Assembly (NCBI RefSeq): GCF_000701265.1 | Contig: NZ_KL370762.1 | Coordinates: forward strand, 34,223 to 98,222 | Source: Legionella wadsworthii DSM 21896 = ATCC 33877 | GTDB taxonomy: Bacteria > Pseudomonadota > Gammaproteobacteria > Legionellales > Legionellaceae | Length of the DNA stretch: 64,000 nt | Direction: 5' to 3' | Shown here: positions 9,261-19,288 of the stretch, piece after piece | Numbering within the stretch: position 1 is the stretch's first letter | Layout of the letters: every line of letters starts with the position of its first letter | Made by a program: the position numbers and the translations under genes | The notes under the pieces: model-generated | Databases searched by the model: none | The model's input: only the letters and a program-made list of their open reading frames with translations | What the model was told of the DNA's origin: nothing

Positions 9261-9745
9261 GATGCAAAACTCCACGCTAAAAGTTGCATCAACACCCAGG
9301 CCGGTACAGCAGCTAAAACATCATCGAGCATGATCCCCAATCCTCCCCGGACTTTTTGATCGATGTAGTCGATTGGTTGAGGTTTCCAAATATCGAAGAT
9401 TCGAAATAGTATAAATCCCATGATCATCCATATAGCACCTTTGGGTGCCATAAACATTGTTAACAAATAGCCTACCACTTCATCCCAAACAATTCCTTTA
9501 TAATCATGGACCCCTAAATCCTGAGAAACCTTGTCGCAAACCCATATCCCTAATATTAATGCTAAAAAGGTAAAAGAAAGATAAATAATCCAATGAGCAT
9601 TCATTAATAGCAAATAAAGAGGAATTGCGGCTAATGTCCCCCATGTACCAGGAGCCGTGGGCATTAATCCACTTCCAAAACCAAAAGCTATAAAATAAAG
9701 GGGATCCTGGAAAACAGCCTTTGCTAAATTAATTTGTTTCATCAT
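9257..9745 (-). CDS. pgpA: Phosphatidylglycerophosphatase A
   Basis: Dephosphorylates phosphatidylglycerophosphate to phosphatidylglycerol in the inner membrane. The protein has 162 residues, the family's normal length. The diagnostic N-terminal loop GFGSGLMPTAPGTWGT (about 21-36) is intact, followed by the acidic WDEVVGY motif (about 86-92) and several membrane spans. It is 55 bp downstream of thiL and overlaps the next gene by four bases, as in many gammaproteobacterial thiL-pgpA clusters. Confidence 0.93.
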   Translation of the reverse strand: MMKQINLAKAVFQDPLYFIAFGFGSGLMPTAPGTWGTLAAIPLYLLLMNAHWIIYLSFTFLALILGIWVCDKVSQDLGVHDYKGIVWDEVVGYLLTMFMAPKGAIWMIMGFILFRIFDIWKPQPIDYIDQKVRGGLGIMLDDVLAAVPAWVLMQLLAWSFAS

Positions 9746-9800
9746 TTTTCTCTATTCTAGCTAATTAAATGGTGGTCTTGCATAAGACAACTTCAATCAT

Positions 9801-10757
9801 TTATGAATCTCTAAAATGATAGTATCCTCTTGGTTCTATCTTGTGGCAATGATTGCCTTTTTTCAGTCTTAAACCCGGCTCTCTCTCAATAACGCCAATG
9901 GGGTAGCAAGATATATGCTCTTTCTTTAATGCTTCCATAAAGGAACTGAATCGATCTTTTGGCACTGTAAAGCATAACTCATAATCATCCCCTCCAGCGA
10001 TTGCCAAATCCAATGCATTATCCGGTGAAAAATGGTGTAGCAGAGAATGTATCGGAATTGCCTCTTCTTCGATACATCCACCCACACCACTTGCCACACA
10101 TAGATGATTTAGGTCAGCACTGAGTCCGTCCGAAATATCAATTGCAGCAGAAGCATAAAGACGTAAATAATCAATGAGGTCAGTTCTCGGCCTGGGATGA
10201 AGAAGTTTTTCCATCAATTCAGTTTCATATTGCTCTGATATTTTTTTATCAAGAAGCGAAACCGCTAAGGCTGCACCTCCTAATTCACCTGACACCACAA
10301 TAATGTCTCCAGGTTTCGCCCCCCCTCTTGAAACCGCTTTACCTTGTGGGACAGTGCCAAAAATAGTAAGGGTTATCGATAAAGGACCTTGAGTTGTATC
10401 CCCACCAATTAAAGCCATATTGAACTGGTTTAGGGAATACTTTAATCCTTGAGCAAACGAAGTAAGCCACTGCTGATCCACTTCAGGCAAAGTTAGGGCA
10501 AGCGTAATCCAACAAGGTTCTGCAGCCATAGCGGCCATATCGCTCACATTCACCAAAACCGATCGGCAAGCGATGTCATAAGCTTTCCATTCGGGTAGGA
10601 AATGCACACCAGATACTAATGTATCGACGCTCACCAATAAATCAGTGCCCTGAGGTATACGCACACAAGCGGCATCATCCCCTATTCCTAGCAATACTTC
10701 TTTTCGCTTGTGGGCAAGTGGTTTAAAAAAGTGATCAATAAGCGAAAACTCATCCAT
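9801..10757 (-). CDS. thiL: Thiamine-monophosphate kinase
   Basis: Phosphorylates thiamine monophosphate to the coenzyme thiamine diphosphate. It is a 318-residue member of the PurM/ThiL fold. Visible motifs are GIGDDAACV near residue 22, SVDTLVSGVHF, GGDTTQGPLSIT, and the mid-protein DISDGLSADLNHL. The length matches E. coli ThiL. Its start overlaps the end of nusB by eight bases, which suggests translational coupling. Confidence 0.93.
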   Translation of the reverse strand: MDEFSLIDHFFKPLAHKRKEVLLGIGDDAACVRIPQGTDLLVSVDTLVSGVHFLPEWKAYDIACRSVLVNVSDMAAMAAEPCWITLALTLPEVDQQWLTSFAQGLKYSLNQFNMALIGGDTTQGPLSITLTIFGTVPQGKAVSRGGAKPGDIIVVSGELGGAALAVSLLDKKISEQYETELMEKLLHPRPRTDLIDYLRLYASAAIDISDGLSADLNHLCVASGVGGCIEEEAIPIHSLLHHFSPDNALDLAIAGGDDYELCFTVPKDRFSSFMEALKKEHISCYPIGVIEREPGLRLKKGNHCHKIEPRGYYHFRDS

Positions 10758-11193
10758 AGTTTTGTTTTATTTCAGCAGAACGCACTTGTTGTGCTAAATT
10801 ATTCAACACCCCATTGACATAACGGAACCCATCTTGAGAACCAAATTCTTTGGTGAGCGAGATAGATTCATCAAGGACAACCTTATACGGGATTTCCGGA
10901 CAGTAGAGCAGCTCAAAAGAACCAATACGCAATACAGTTAATTCGATTGGATTTAACCCTGTAATCTCTCTATCAAGAAAGGGTTTAATGCTGGTTTCCA
11001 AAGTTTCTACATGAGCTGGAACTCCATGTAGAATACGGCAAAAATAATCTGCATCTACTTTATCCATATTATTAATCACACGAAATTGAGCTTCAATTTC
11101 ATATAAGTCGCTTCCAGACATTAACCATTGATACAGAGCCTGAAGCGCTAACTTTCTTGCTTTTCTTTTACCACTAATTGACTGCTTTTCCAC
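10750..11193 (-). CDS. nusB: Transcription antitermination factor NusB
   Basis: A 147-residue RNA-binding partner of NusE in the antitermination complex. The all-helical family signature is present: KRKARKLALQALYQWLM at the N-terminus and the C-terminal region around YKVVLDESISLTKEFGS. The start is a GTG at 11193 preceded by GAGG five bases upstream. The gene lies 77 bp after nrdR and overlaps thiL. That gap holds CCTTCCC (11232-11238) and GGGAAGG (11251-11257), a hairpin without a usable U-tract on the transcript strand. Confidence 0.92.
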   Translation of the reverse strand: MEKQSISGKRKARKLALQALYQWLMSGSDLYEIEAQFRVINNMDKVDADYFCRILHGVPAHVETLETSIKPFLDREITGLNPIELTVLRIGSFELLYCPEIPYKVVLDESISLTKEFGSQDGFRYVNGVLNNLAQQVRSAEIKQNYG

Positions 11194-11270
11194 CTTTACC
11201 TCATGAACTCTTCTGAAACATCTCTATAGCTCCTTCCCAAAATTAAAAAGGGGAAGGAAAAAAAATCCGA

Positions 11271-11723
11271 TTATTTTTTATTCATCTGATCGATGGTTTG
11301 CCTGAAATCGCTCACGTCTTTAAAACGTTTATACACGGATGCAAAACGCACATAAGCTACATGGTCCAGGCTATATAATTCCTTCATAACCAATTCACCC
11401 ACTATCTGTGAATCAATCTCACGCTCACCTCGACGACGTATTTCCTGGGTGATCGAAATAATCGCTGCTTCCAAGGCATCGACACTGACTGGTCTTTTCT
11501 CCAAAGCGCGTAACATGCCTGATCTTAGATTATCTATATTAAATGGCTCGCGCCTCCCATCACGCTTCACAATCAAGGGCATGATGAGTTCAGCGGTCTC
11601 GAACGTAGTAAAGCGTTCATGACAAACAAGACATTCTCGTCTTCTGCGCACCTGTGCACCCTCTGCGACCAGACGCGAGTCGACTACTTTTGTTTCTTCT
11701 GCATGGCAAAAAGGACAAAACAT
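11271..11723 (-). CDS. nrdR: Transcriptional repressor NrdR
   Basis: A nucleotide-sensing repressor of ribonucleotide reductase genes. At 150 residues it has the standard length. The N-terminal zinc ribbon has C3-x2-C6 (CPFC) and CLVC near 31-34. An ATP-cone domain starting at [11 protein letters not shown] follows. It begins two bases after glyA ends, so the two are almost certainly one transcript. Confidence 0.94.
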   Translation of the reverse strand: MFCPFCHAEETKVVDSRLVAEGAQVRRRRECLVCHERFTTFETAELIMPLIVKRDGRREPFNIDNLRSGMLRALEKRPVSVDALEAAIISITQEIRRRGEREIDSQIVGELVMKELYSLDHVAYVRFASVYKRFKDVSDFRQTIDQMNKK

Positions 11724-11725
11724 AA

Positions 11726-12979
11726 TTATTTATAAACCGGAAACTCACGACACAAAAGCAATACTTGCTCTTTAACATTCGCTATAGTCGTTTCGTTGTT
11801 AATGTCATCAAGAATATCGGCAATCCAATTGGATAAAAGCGTCATTTCTTTCTCTTTAAACCCACGGGTAGTCACCGCTGGAGTTCCCATACGTAAACCG
11901 CTGGTTACAAAAGGAGATCGTGGATCGTTAGGAACTGTATTTTTATTTACGGTAATATTGGCCTTATCTAAAGCAGAATCGGCATCTTTACCCGTAATGT
12001 TCTTTTCAATTAAATCGACCAATAACAAATGGTTGTCTGTACCGCCTGAAACAATTTTATAGCCTCGATCCATGAGTACTGAGGCCATTGTCTTTGCATT
12101 TAATAAAACTTGTTGCTGGTATTTTTTAAACTCAGGCAATAAAGCCTCAGCAAAAGAAACTGCTTTGGCAGCGATAACATGCATTAAGGGACCACCTTGA
12201 TTGCCCGGAAAAACCGAGGAATTCAATTTTTTTTCTATTTCCTCGTTGGCACGACAAAAAATCATGCCCCCCCTGGGACCTCGAAGCGTTTTATGGGTTG
12301 TCGTGGTGACGACATCCGCATAGGGAACAGGGGAAGGATAAAGGCCTACTGCAATTAATCCGGCAACATGAGCCACGTCTGCCATCAGATAGGCACCGAC
12401 TTTATCAGCTATTGACCTGAATCGTGGCCAATCAAGAACACGTGAGTAAGCAGAAAAACCCGCGATAATCATTTTGGGTTTATGGGCTATCGCCAAACGT
12501 TCTAATTCATCGTAATCGATAAGACCTGTCTTCGCATCCACACCATAAGGAAATGCGTCATAAAGCTTGCCGGAAAAATTAACCTTTGAACCATGCGTTA
12601 AATGGCCTCCATGAGGTAATGCCATACCTAAAATAACATCTCCAGGAGATAATAAAGCCATCATAACGGCTGCATTAGCTTGTGATCCGGAATGAGGTTG
12701 TACATTAACATAATCTGCTTGAAATAGCTTTTTTGCACGTGTAATTGCCAGTTCTTCTGCGACATCAACATATTCGCATCCACCATAATAACGCTTTCCA
12801 GGATACCCTTCAGCATATTTATTGGTTAATACCGATCCTTGGGCCTGTAACACACGCGGGCTGACATAATTTTCTGATGCAATCAGTTCTACATGCTCTT
12901 CTTGTCGGCGTTGTTCACCAACAATCGATTGAAATAATTCCTTATCAAAATCTTCTATGGTATAGCTTTCGTCAAACAT
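11726..12979 (-). CDS. glyA: Serine hydroxymethyltransferase
   Basis: A PLP enzyme that interconverts serine plus tetrahydrofolate with glycine plus methylene-tetrahydrofolate. It has 417 residues, as in E. coli. The PLP lysine is K230 in [15 protein letters not shown], and the N-terminal ELIASENY is conserved. It heads the nrdR-nusB-thiL-pgpA-perM run, while the BON lipoprotein gene ends only 20 bp upstream on the same strand and may share its promoter. It supplies C1 units and links to the glycine made by tdh/kbl elsewhere in this window. Confidence 0.95.
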   Translation of the reverse strand: MFDESYTIEDFDKELFQSIVGEQRRQEEHVELIASENYVSPRVLQAQGSVLTNKYAEGYPGKRYYGGCEYVDVAEELAITRAKKLFQADYVNVQPHSGSQANAAVMMALLSPGDVILGMALPHGGHLTHGSKVNFSGKLYDAFPYGVDAKTGLIDYDELERLAIAHKPKMIIAGFSAYSRVLDWPRFRSIADKVGAYLMADVAHVAGLIAVGLYPSPVPYADVVTTTTHKTLRGPRGGMIFCRANEEIEKKLNSSVFPGNQGGPLMHVIAAKAVSFAEALLPEFKKYQQQVLLNAKTMASVLMDRGYKIVSGGTDNHLLLVDLIEKNITGKDADSALDKANITVNKNTVPNDPRSPFVTSGLRMGTPAVTTRGFKEKEMTLLSNWIADILDDINNETTIANVKEQVLLLCREFPVYK

Positions 12980-12999
12980 GAATAATCCTTGGAAAATAG

Positions 13000-13308
13000 T
13001 TAAGGCCTTACGATGATGTCATTACGAACCTTCCTAACACCATCCACGTTCGCAGCAATAATCCCTGCTCTTTCTTTCAATCTTGGGGTAGGAACAAAAC
13101 CACTGAGTTGCACTTCGTCTTTAAAAGTTTTAACCTGAACTGCTAAACCAGTACGCCCTAACTGGTTGACTAATGTTCCCTTGACCTTGGCAGTGGTCGT
13201 TGAGCTGTCAAGGAACTCTCCAGTACTTTCCGTACCTGGAGAGGCAACACAAGCTATGGTAAGGATCGATAAAAGTCCCACAAACAACATTTTCAGTGAG
13301 TCAGGCAT
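13000..13308 (-). CDS. BON-domain lipoprotein
   Basis: A small envelope lipoprotein. From the ATG at 13308 it has 102 residues: a hydrophobic signal ending in the lipobox LTIAC, then one BON domain (AKVKGTL through [10 protein letters not shown]). The first in-frame ATG at 13350 would add 14 residues. I chose 13308 because AGGGAG lies about seven bases before it and a short signal peptide results. BON domains bind membranes or other envelope parts and occur in stress proteins such as OsmY. It lies immediately upstream of glyA. Confidence 0.82.
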   Translation of the reverse strand: MPDSLKMLFVGLLSILTIACVASPGTESTGEFLDSSTTTAKVKGTLVNQLGRTGLAVQVKTFKDEVQLSGFVPTPRLKERAGIIAANVDGVRKVRNDIIVRP

Positions 13309-13417
13309 CCAAAAACTCCCTAAAGAAAAAATGTCTAAAGAGTACCACAAAATTCATCATGTTACGAATTGTGATTTGAAATCTTTACAGACTTTCTGTT
13401 GGTATTGTCTATTCAGC

Positions 13418-13774
13418 TCACCACCCTATTTTTTTCTTCACGATATCAATCTTATCATGTCCATGAACCTTGTTCTTATCTTTATTTTTTACCACTGTAT
13501 GTCCCTTATGATGGCTTTGTTTGGCATGCTTATTCACTTTGTCAGACTGCTTGCCATGACCGTGGACTGTTGCTTGATTCGACTCCTGGTGGGGTTGTTT
13601 AAAACCGTGATGATGTGGAGGATGACGGTAATCATGGGGCCGTTCATCAAAACCATAAATTTCAGCACGTGGAGGAACTGAGTGATAATAACCTGCATCA
13701 TAATATTCAGGCTCGGTCAACTCACATGAAGTTATAAGTGGAAGCAACAAAAGACAAGGGATGAAACGCTTCAT
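13418..13774 (-). CDS. Small His/Lys-rich putative lipoprotein
   Basis: A 118-residue protein I do not recognise. The signal peptide ends in the lipobox LITSC at about 13-17. A Tyr/Pro-rich stretch (EPEYYDAGYYHSVPP) follows, then a tail very rich in His, Lys and Gln (HPPHHHGFKQPHQ, HGHGKQ, HHKGHTVVKNKDKNK). The His content could bind metal, which is inference. It is separated from the next gene upstream by a good terminator, so it probably has its own promoter. Confidence 0.72.
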   Translation of the reverse strand: MKRFIPCLLLLPLITSCELTEPEYYDAGYYHSVPPRAEIYGFDERPHDYRHPPHHHGFKQPHQESNQATVHGHGKQSDKVNKHAKQSHHKGHTVVKNKDKNKVHGHDKIDIVKKKIGW

Positions 13775-13804
13775 GAATTACTCCTAATAGTACAAAATAA
13801 AAAA

Positions 13805-13831
13805 GGGAAGGTGCAGTAAATGCAACTTCCC
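13805..13831 (-). terminator. Rho-independent terminator (minus strand)
   Basis: GGGAAG (13805-13810) pairs with CTTCCC (13826-13831), and TGCA pairs with TGCA inside around a GTAAA loop. On the minus strand the stem is followed by TTTTTTATTTT. It terminates the gene ending at 13868. Confidence 0.85.
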
Positions 13832-13867
13832 TATCCAAAATAAGCTGAGCTTATCTTATGGTATTAA

Positions 13868-14296
13868 TTATTTTTTTGGTGCAATTTCAACTTTATCGCT
13901 TTTAACACCTTTGTTCAGATAATTCACGATACGAACAGTGCTGTTAACATTTGTCCAACCTGAATAAATTGTGCCGTATGGACCTTGAATTAAAAGATTC
14001 ATACCTGAATGGCAGTAACCGTAGTAATACAAGCTGATGTAATGAGGCGCATCATAATAGAAAACTGTAAAAGGATCTAAGGGAGCACCATCATCAAAAG
14101 TACCGTATACACGAACGTTGTCGATACTGTTATTGATAATCTCAATCTCACAATAACCTGGATACATCATGGATTTACCAGCAGGCTTTTGAGTTTTATC
14201 AGATTCGGTAGCTTTTGGATGCAAATGAGCATTTGCTGCAAAAACTTGGCCAATTAAAGTAAAACAAAGAGCAAATAACAAGGACTTCAACTTCAT
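13868..14296 (-). CDS. Small secreted protein of unknown function
   Basis: 142 residues from the ATG at 14296, which follows a GGAG. An earlier in-frame start at 14326 would put ten charged residues before the signal peptide and is less likely. The signal peptide (LLFALCFTLIGQVFA) is followed by a Tyr-rich beta-type domain with NSIDNVRVYG, PHYISLYYYGYCH and a pair of cysteines. No enzyme motif is visible. It is probably periplasmic or released and is followed by its own terminator. Confidence 0.75.
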   Translation of the reverse strand: MKLKSLLFALCFTLIGQVFAANAHLHPKATESDKTQKPAGKSMMYPGYCEIEIINNSIDNVRVYGTFDDGAPLDPFTVFYYDAPHYISLYYYGYCHSGMNLLIQGPYGTIYSGWTNVNSTVRIVNYLNKGVKSDKVEIAPKK

Positions 14297-14472
14297 GGTT
14301 TCTCCTTTACGTGATGAAAGCTGCATAGTAGCAAAGTGTTGTATTTAGTCAATAGGATTTTTTTGTAACCATGAAATAAATAAAATTGCAGATTAGAAAC
14401 ACAATTAGGGTAATAATATTCAACATTCATGTTATATTTGGCAAATTTGTTTGCGCAGTCCTAGGAGTATTC

Positions 14473-15735
14473 ATGAAGAAGCGAATGATCATCATGGCAA
14501 TTGCCTTATTGATTATCTTCGGTGGAATCATTGCTTTCAATTTGTTTAAAGCGTTTATGATTAAACGCTTTTTTGCCAGTTATAAACCACCCGCAGTTAC
14601 TGTTGCCTCCGCTGTAGCCAAAGCAGTCGACTGGCAGCCAACGATTCATGCAGTAGGTAATTTCGTTGCATTGAATGGAGTTGATGTGAGTGCGCAGGCC
14701 TCAGGAAATGTGATAAAGATTGACTTTGAATCGGGTCAGTACGTGGATAAAGATGCGCCTCTAATCACTATTGATGATAGTGTCGATCAAGCGCTGTTAA
14801 AATTTAATCAGGCAGAACTCACACTAAAAGCTTTAAGTTACAAACGTCAGAATGATTTATTTAAACGTGGCGCTTCCCCAATTTCTATGGTGGATGAAGC
14901 AAAAGCAAATCTTGATCAAGCCCAGGCAAAACTGGATCAAACCAAAGCACAAATCAATCAAAAGCATATCAAGGCCCCCTTCTCTGGAAGATTAGGGATC
15001 AGACAGGTTAACCTGGGCCAATTTATCAGTCCTGGCCAAACAACCATTGTTTCCTTACAATCTCTTGATCCATTGTATTTGGAATTTTATCTTCCTGAGC
15101 AGCTTTACAAACAAATTCGGCCTGATCAAACCATCACATTTTCTGTAGAAGCCTTTCCGAATGCACTTTTTGAAGCCAAAGTTTCGGCGATAAACTCTAA
15201 AGTGGATCTCAATACCCATAATATGTTAGTTCAAGGTACTCTCGCGAATTGCCCCACCGCTGCAATTAAAGATCCAGAACATTCCCCTCTCGTAAAAACG
15301 CGTTTTGAACCGATGGGGACAAAACGGATTATTACTTGCAATACAGAATTAAATCTCAAAAATAAAATTCACAGCTTTACCTTTGTACCGGGGATGTTTG
15401 CTGCAATTGAAATAAGCCAACCTGCTGAACCGAATACAGTGATTGTCCCTTCTACCGCGATATCTTATAGCTTGTATGGTAATGCGGTATATATTATTGA
15501 AAAAAATGCAGGGGGGGAGAAAAATCCTGATGGTTCTGATTTGCTAACAGTGAAACGGGTTTTTGTGACCACAGGGGAACAACATGGTAATTACACCGTA
15601 ATAAAGAAAGGAATTAAGGCTGGACAATTGGTGGTAAGCGCGGGAGAAATCAAATTACAAAATGGAACGCCTGTTGTAATAAATAATGATGTCAAACTCA
15701 ATGAATCCAGTAATCCGGATTTATTGGGACAATAG
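14473..15735 (+). CDS. RND efflux periplasmic adaptor (membrane fusion protein)
   Basis: Connects an inner-membrane RND pump to an outer-membrane channel. From the ATG at 14473 (AGGAG at 14463-14467) it has 420 residues; the frame stays open upstream to 14386 without a better start. It has an N-terminal membrane anchor, a biotinyl-lipoyl-like half (VIKIDFESGQYVDKDAPL), a helical hairpin with DQAQAKLDQTKAQINQ, then the second lipoyl half (IKAPFSGRLGIRQVNLGQ) and beta-barrel domains. The RND pump gene follows after 290 bp that hold two palindromic repeats. The outer-membrane partner could be the TolC-like protein at 40192. Confidence 0.9.
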   Translation: MKKRMIIMAIALLIIFGGIIAFNLFKAFMIKRFFASYKPPAVTVASAVAKAVDWQPTIHAVGNFVALNGVDVSAQASGNVIKIDFESGQYVDKDAPLITIDDSVDQALLKFNQAELTLKALSYKRQNDLFKRGASPISMVDEAKANLDQAQAKLDQTKAQINQKHIKAPFSGRLGIRQVNLGQFISPGQTTIVSLQSLDPLYLEFYLPEQLYKQIRPDQTITFSVEAFPNALFEAKVSAINSKVDLNTHNMLVQGTLANCPTAAIKDPEHSPLVKTRFEPMGTKRIITCNTELNLKNKIHSFTFVPGMFAAIEISQPAEPNTVIVPSTAISYSLYGNAVYIIEKNAGGEKNPDGSDLLTVKRVFVTTGEQHGNYTVIKKGIKAGQLVVSAGEIKLQNGTPVVINNDVKLNESSNPDLLGQ

Positions 15736-15760
15736 TTACAATTCATGTATGCCGAATTCG

Positions 15761-15787
15761 GGATTCCGCGCACAAGCCGCGGAACGT
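15761..15787 (+). repeat. Dispersed GC-rich palindrome, copy 4
   Basis: GGATTCCGCG, CACAAG, CCGCGGAACGT. Arms TTCCGCG and CGCGGAA are complementary. The outer pairs are T-A, unlike the copy 57 bp away, so both arms changed together. It lies inside the adaptor-pump operon. Confidence 0.85.
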
Positions 15788-15843
15788 CAGATAATATGAA
15801 TTTATATTGTATTTGTCATCGTGGCGCAGGGATTCAGATGCCT

Positions 15844-15870
15844 ACATCCCGCGGCTTGACCGCGGGATCC
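15844..15870 (-). repeat. Dispersed GC-rich palindrome, copy 5
   Basis: ACATCCCGCGG, loop CTTGA, CCGCGGGATCC: a perfect TCCCGCGG/CCGCGGGA stem. It is in opposite orientation to copy 4, making an inverted pair between the adaptor and pump genes. A decayed fragment (CGCGGAACGTCTG) follows near 15906. Confidence 0.85.
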
Positions 15871-16025
15871 AGTGATTTCGCATGATTAATGGATTTTAAA
15901 TATAGTCGCGGAACGTCTGAATAAGAACGTGAGTCATTAACGTAATCGCAGCTTTCTGCTTTACCAAGGTGATGTTTTAAATAGACATAGCCTATCATAA
16001 AAAATTTTTAAATCAGGAACAGTTT

Positions 16026-19000
16026 ATGAAGTTTACCGATCTTTTTATCAAACGGCCCGTACTTGCCATGGTAATCAGTTTGCTCATTTTTCTTTTTGGT
16101 ATTAATTCCATTAACAACATGCAAATTCGTCAATACCCCCGTATGGATAATACCGTAATCACGATTATGACAGCTTATCCTGGGGCTGATGCTGATCTCA
16201 TTGCCGGATTTATTACATCTCCTTTAGAAAAGGCAGTAGCCAGTGCTGAGGGTATTGATTACATGACCTCTTCAAGTACTCAAGGGTTAAGTACCATTAC
16301 TTTGAATATCAAACTAAATTTTGACCCTCAAGTGGCTTTTACGGATGTCATGAGCAAGGTACAGCAAACGCTCAACCAACTGCCTCGCGAATCCCAACAA
16401 CCGGTGATATTAAAAACATCCGACAGTTCAACAGCATTGATGTACATCAGTATGGACAGTACTGAAATGACCCCGCAACAAATTACGGACTATGCAACCC
16501 GTGTAGTTCAGCCACAACTGCAGACCGTTGATGGCGTAGCAAAAGCAGAAATTTTAGGCGGCGCCACTTACTCGATGCGTATTTTTCTTGATCCAATCAA
16601 AATGGCAGCTTTAGGGGTTTCTCCTTCAGATGTATCCATGGTACTTGCCAAAAATAATTTTCTTACAGCCGCAGGAAATACTAAAGGGGAATATGTTGCA
16701 CTCAGCATCACTGCAAAAACCGATCTGAATGACACTGCCCAATTTAGTCATTTAATTGTGAAAAGCGATAAGGGCTCCATTGTTCGATTACGAGATATAG
16801 GACGTGTTGAATTGGGTTCTCAAGACTATGATACCTCTGTTACCTTCAATGGGAAAAAAGCAGTATTTTTATCAATCACCCCAACGCCCACAGCAAACCC
16901 ATTAACAGTCATAAGCGATGTGAGAAAAATTCTCCCCTCAATCATCAGGGAATTCCCACCCTCTCTCACGGGGACAATCGTTTACGATGCCACTGCCTTT
17001 ATTAGGGCATCATTGGATGAAGTGACCCATACAATTATCGAAGCAGGTTTAATAGTCGTCATCGTCATTTTTTTATTCTTGGGTTCCATCCGTTCCGTAT
17101 TCATTCCAATTGTTACCATACCTTTATCCTTAATTGGTGTCTGTACTTTAATGCTGATACTCGGATACAGTGTTAATTTACTGACCTTACTTGCTTTTGT
17201 TTTGGCTATTGGCCTTGTGGTCGACGATGCAATTGTGGTTGTTGAAAACGTACATCGTCATTTAGAAGAAGGCAAAACACCCTTTGATGCTGCGATTATT
17301 GGTGCCCGAGAAATCGCGACACCCGTCATAGCAATGACGATTACACTTGCTGCGGTATATGCTCCAATTGGATTTATGGGTGGTTTAACGGGTGCTTTGT
17401 TCAAAGAATTTGCTTTTACCTTAGCCAGTGCTGTAATCATTTCGGGAATTATCGCTTTAACCCTTTCCCCTATGATGTGCTCCAAGGTGTTGTCTATAGA
17501 AAATAGTAGCGGCAAGTTTGCCCATTTTATTGATAATTTTTTCAACAAACTTAAGCTAAGATATCAAAGGGCACTCCATAGTTTATTGGACACACGAGCT
17601 ATTATGCTGTTTTTTGCAGCAGTAGTCATTTTAATGCTTCCTTATCTTTATACTCATACCTCCGCAGAAACGGCACCCGATGAAGATCAGGGTTTCTTTT
17701 TTGTCATGGCAATGATTCCTCAATATGCGACTTTGAACTACATTGAATCATTCACTAAACCATTTGATGAAATTTATAAAAGCTTTTCTGAAACAGAAAA
17801 TTATTTTACCGTCAACAGCACCAGCCAAACAATTTCAGGAATGGTATTAAAACCCTGGAATCAGCGCAGTAAAAGTCAATTTGCTTTGAAACAGCCTTTA
17901 CAAGATAAATTATCACAAGTCGCAGGGTTGAATGCTTTTGCCATTGTACCCCCACCTCTTCCAGGTGGAGGCGGTGGAACGCCAGTTCAATTCGTCATTA
18001 AAACCACAAATGACTTTCAAAGCTTATTGGATGTTTCAGATAAGCTCACAGAGAAAGCGAAAAAAAGCGGATTATTTATTTATGTAGATAACTCCTTGAA
18101 ATTCAATAAACCACAAATAGTATTGGACATTAACCGTTCTAAAGCCTCAGAAATGGGATTGGACATGCAAGCGGTAGGAAGCAGTTTAACCAGTGCTTTA
18201 TCCGGTAGTTATGTCAATTATTTTAATTTAGAGGGGCGTAGTTATCAGGTGATACCGCAATTAAACCGCTCCTTCCGTATGACTCCCGAACAGTTAGGAC
18301 AAATTTATGTAAAAACAATGAATGGCACTATGGTTCCCCTTTCAACTGTAGTGACGGCACAGGAAAAAATTGCGCCGAATGCCGCATCGCATTTCCAACA
18401 AATGAATTCGGCAACGATACAGGCAGTGATGATGCCCGGTAAAACTTTGGGCGAAGGTCTTGAGTTCTTGCAAAATGCCGCAAATGATATATTGCCTAAA
18501 GGGTTCTCCTACGACTATGGCGGTGAATCAAGGCAGTTTATTCAAGAAGGGAGTGCGTTGTTGTTCGCATTCGTATTTGCAATCCTTATCATCTTTTTGG
18601 TTCTTTCAGCCCAATATGAAAGTTTCCGCGATCCCTTAATTGTTTTAATCAGCGTGCCAATGTCCATCTGCGGTGCCCTCATCCCCTTAAATCTGGGTCT
18701 CGCGAGCATCAATATTTATACACAAGTTGGGTTGATCACCCTTATTGGCCTAATCTCAAAACACGGTATTTTGATCGTTGATTTTGCCAATCATTTACAA
18801 AGAGAAAAAAATCTGGATAAACGCGCAGCAGTAGAGGAAGCTGCCGGAATTCGCTTAAGGCCCATCCTCATGACAACAGCTGCCATGGTGTTTGGCGTAT
18901 TGCCACTTTTAATTGCCAGTGGTGCGGGCGCTGTAAGCCGGTTTGATATTGGCCTTGTGATTGCAACGGGATTACTCATAGGAACTGGATTCACTTTATT

Positions 19001-19115
19001 TGTAGTTCCTACTTTATATACTTACATAGCAGAAGATCATCGCTCTAAAAAAGAGGAACCTCAATTTGACGAAGCAAAAATCCCTGATGTTCAAGTCCCT
19101 ATCCAGGATCATTAA
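16026..19115 (+). CDS. RND multidrug efflux pump, inner-membrane subunit (HAE-1 type)
   Basis: A proton-driven exporter of 1029 residues, the normal size for AcrB/MexF-type pumps. It has the N-terminal FIKRPVLAMVISL signature, two sets of six membrane helices and two large periplasmic loops. The proton-relay residues are visible: D400 and D401 in GLVVDDAIVVVENV, and K912 in LISKHGILIVDF. Substrate is unknown. It is the second gene after the adaptor, and a LysR regulator follows on the same strand. Confidence 0.93.
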   Translation: MKFTDLFIKRPVLAMVISLLIFLFGINSINNMQIRQYPRMDNTVITIMTAYPGADADLIAGFITSPLEKAVASAEGIDYMTSSSTQGLSTITLNIKLNFDPQVAFTDVMSKVQQTLNQLPRESQQPVILKTSDSSTALMYISMDSTEMTPQQITDYATRVVQPQLQTVDGVAKAEILGGATYSMRIFLDPIKMAALGVSPSDVSMVLAKNNFLTAAGNTKGEYVALSITAKTDLNDTAQFSHLIVKSDKGSIVRLRDIGRVELGSQDYDTSVTFNGKKAVFLSITPTPTANPLTVISDVRKILPSIIREFPPSLTGTIVYDATAFIRASLDEVTHTIIEAGLIVVIVIFLFLGSIRSVFIPIVTIPLSLIGVCTLMLILGYSVNLLTLLAFVLAIGLVVDDAIVVVENVHRHLEEGKTPFDAAIIGAREIATPVIAMTITLAAVYAPIGFMGGLTGALFKEFAFTLASAVIISGIIALTLSPMMCSKVLSIENSSGKFAHFIDNFFNKLKLRYQRALHSLLDTRAIMLFFAAVVILMLPYLYTHTSAETAPDEDQGFFFVMAMIPQYATLNYIESFTKPFDEIYKSFSETENYFTVNSTSQTISGMVLKPWNQRSKSQFALKQPLQDKLSQVAGLNAFAIVPPPLPGGGGGTPVQFVIKTTNDFQSLLDVSDKLTEKAKKSGLFIYVDNSLKFNKPQIVLDINRSKASEMGLDMQAVGSSLTSALSGSYVNYFNLEGRSYQVIPQLNRSFRMTPEQLGQIYVKTMNGTMVPLSTVVTAQEKIAPNAASHFQQMNSATIQAVMMPGKTLGEGLEFLQNAANDILPKGFSYDYGGESRQFIQEGSALLFAFVFAILIIFLVLSAQYESFRDPLIVLISVPMSICGALIPLNLGLASINIYTQVGLITLIGLISKHGILIVDFANHLQREKNLDKRAAVEEAAGIRLRPILMTTAAMVFGVLPLLIASGAGAVSRFDIGLVIATGLLIGTGFTLFVVPTLYTYIAEDHRSKKEEPQFDEAKIPDVQVPIQDH

Positions 19116-19288
19116 AATAAAGACCCTTTAGAGAAATGCAACTTCCACCATTTAACTACCAGATACAAGGGCAACTATTTTTGTTTTAAAATAAAGACAG
19201 TTGCTTCGCTTTAGCGTTCATCCTTTGTAATTCACTCCAAATTTCTTATACTTCTTATAGAAGAGAATCATGATGAAGGATAAAAATC

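Noticed and set aside
11232..11257. Terminator between nrdR and nusB
   Set aside because: The CCTTCCC/GGGAAGG hairpin has its T-run before, not after, the stem on the transcribed strand, so it should not end transcription.
13166..13681. 171-codon plus-strand frame opposite the BON and His-rich lipoprotein genes
   Set aside because: It is antisense to two genes with good signal peptides, lipoboxes and, for the BON gene, a good ribosome site.
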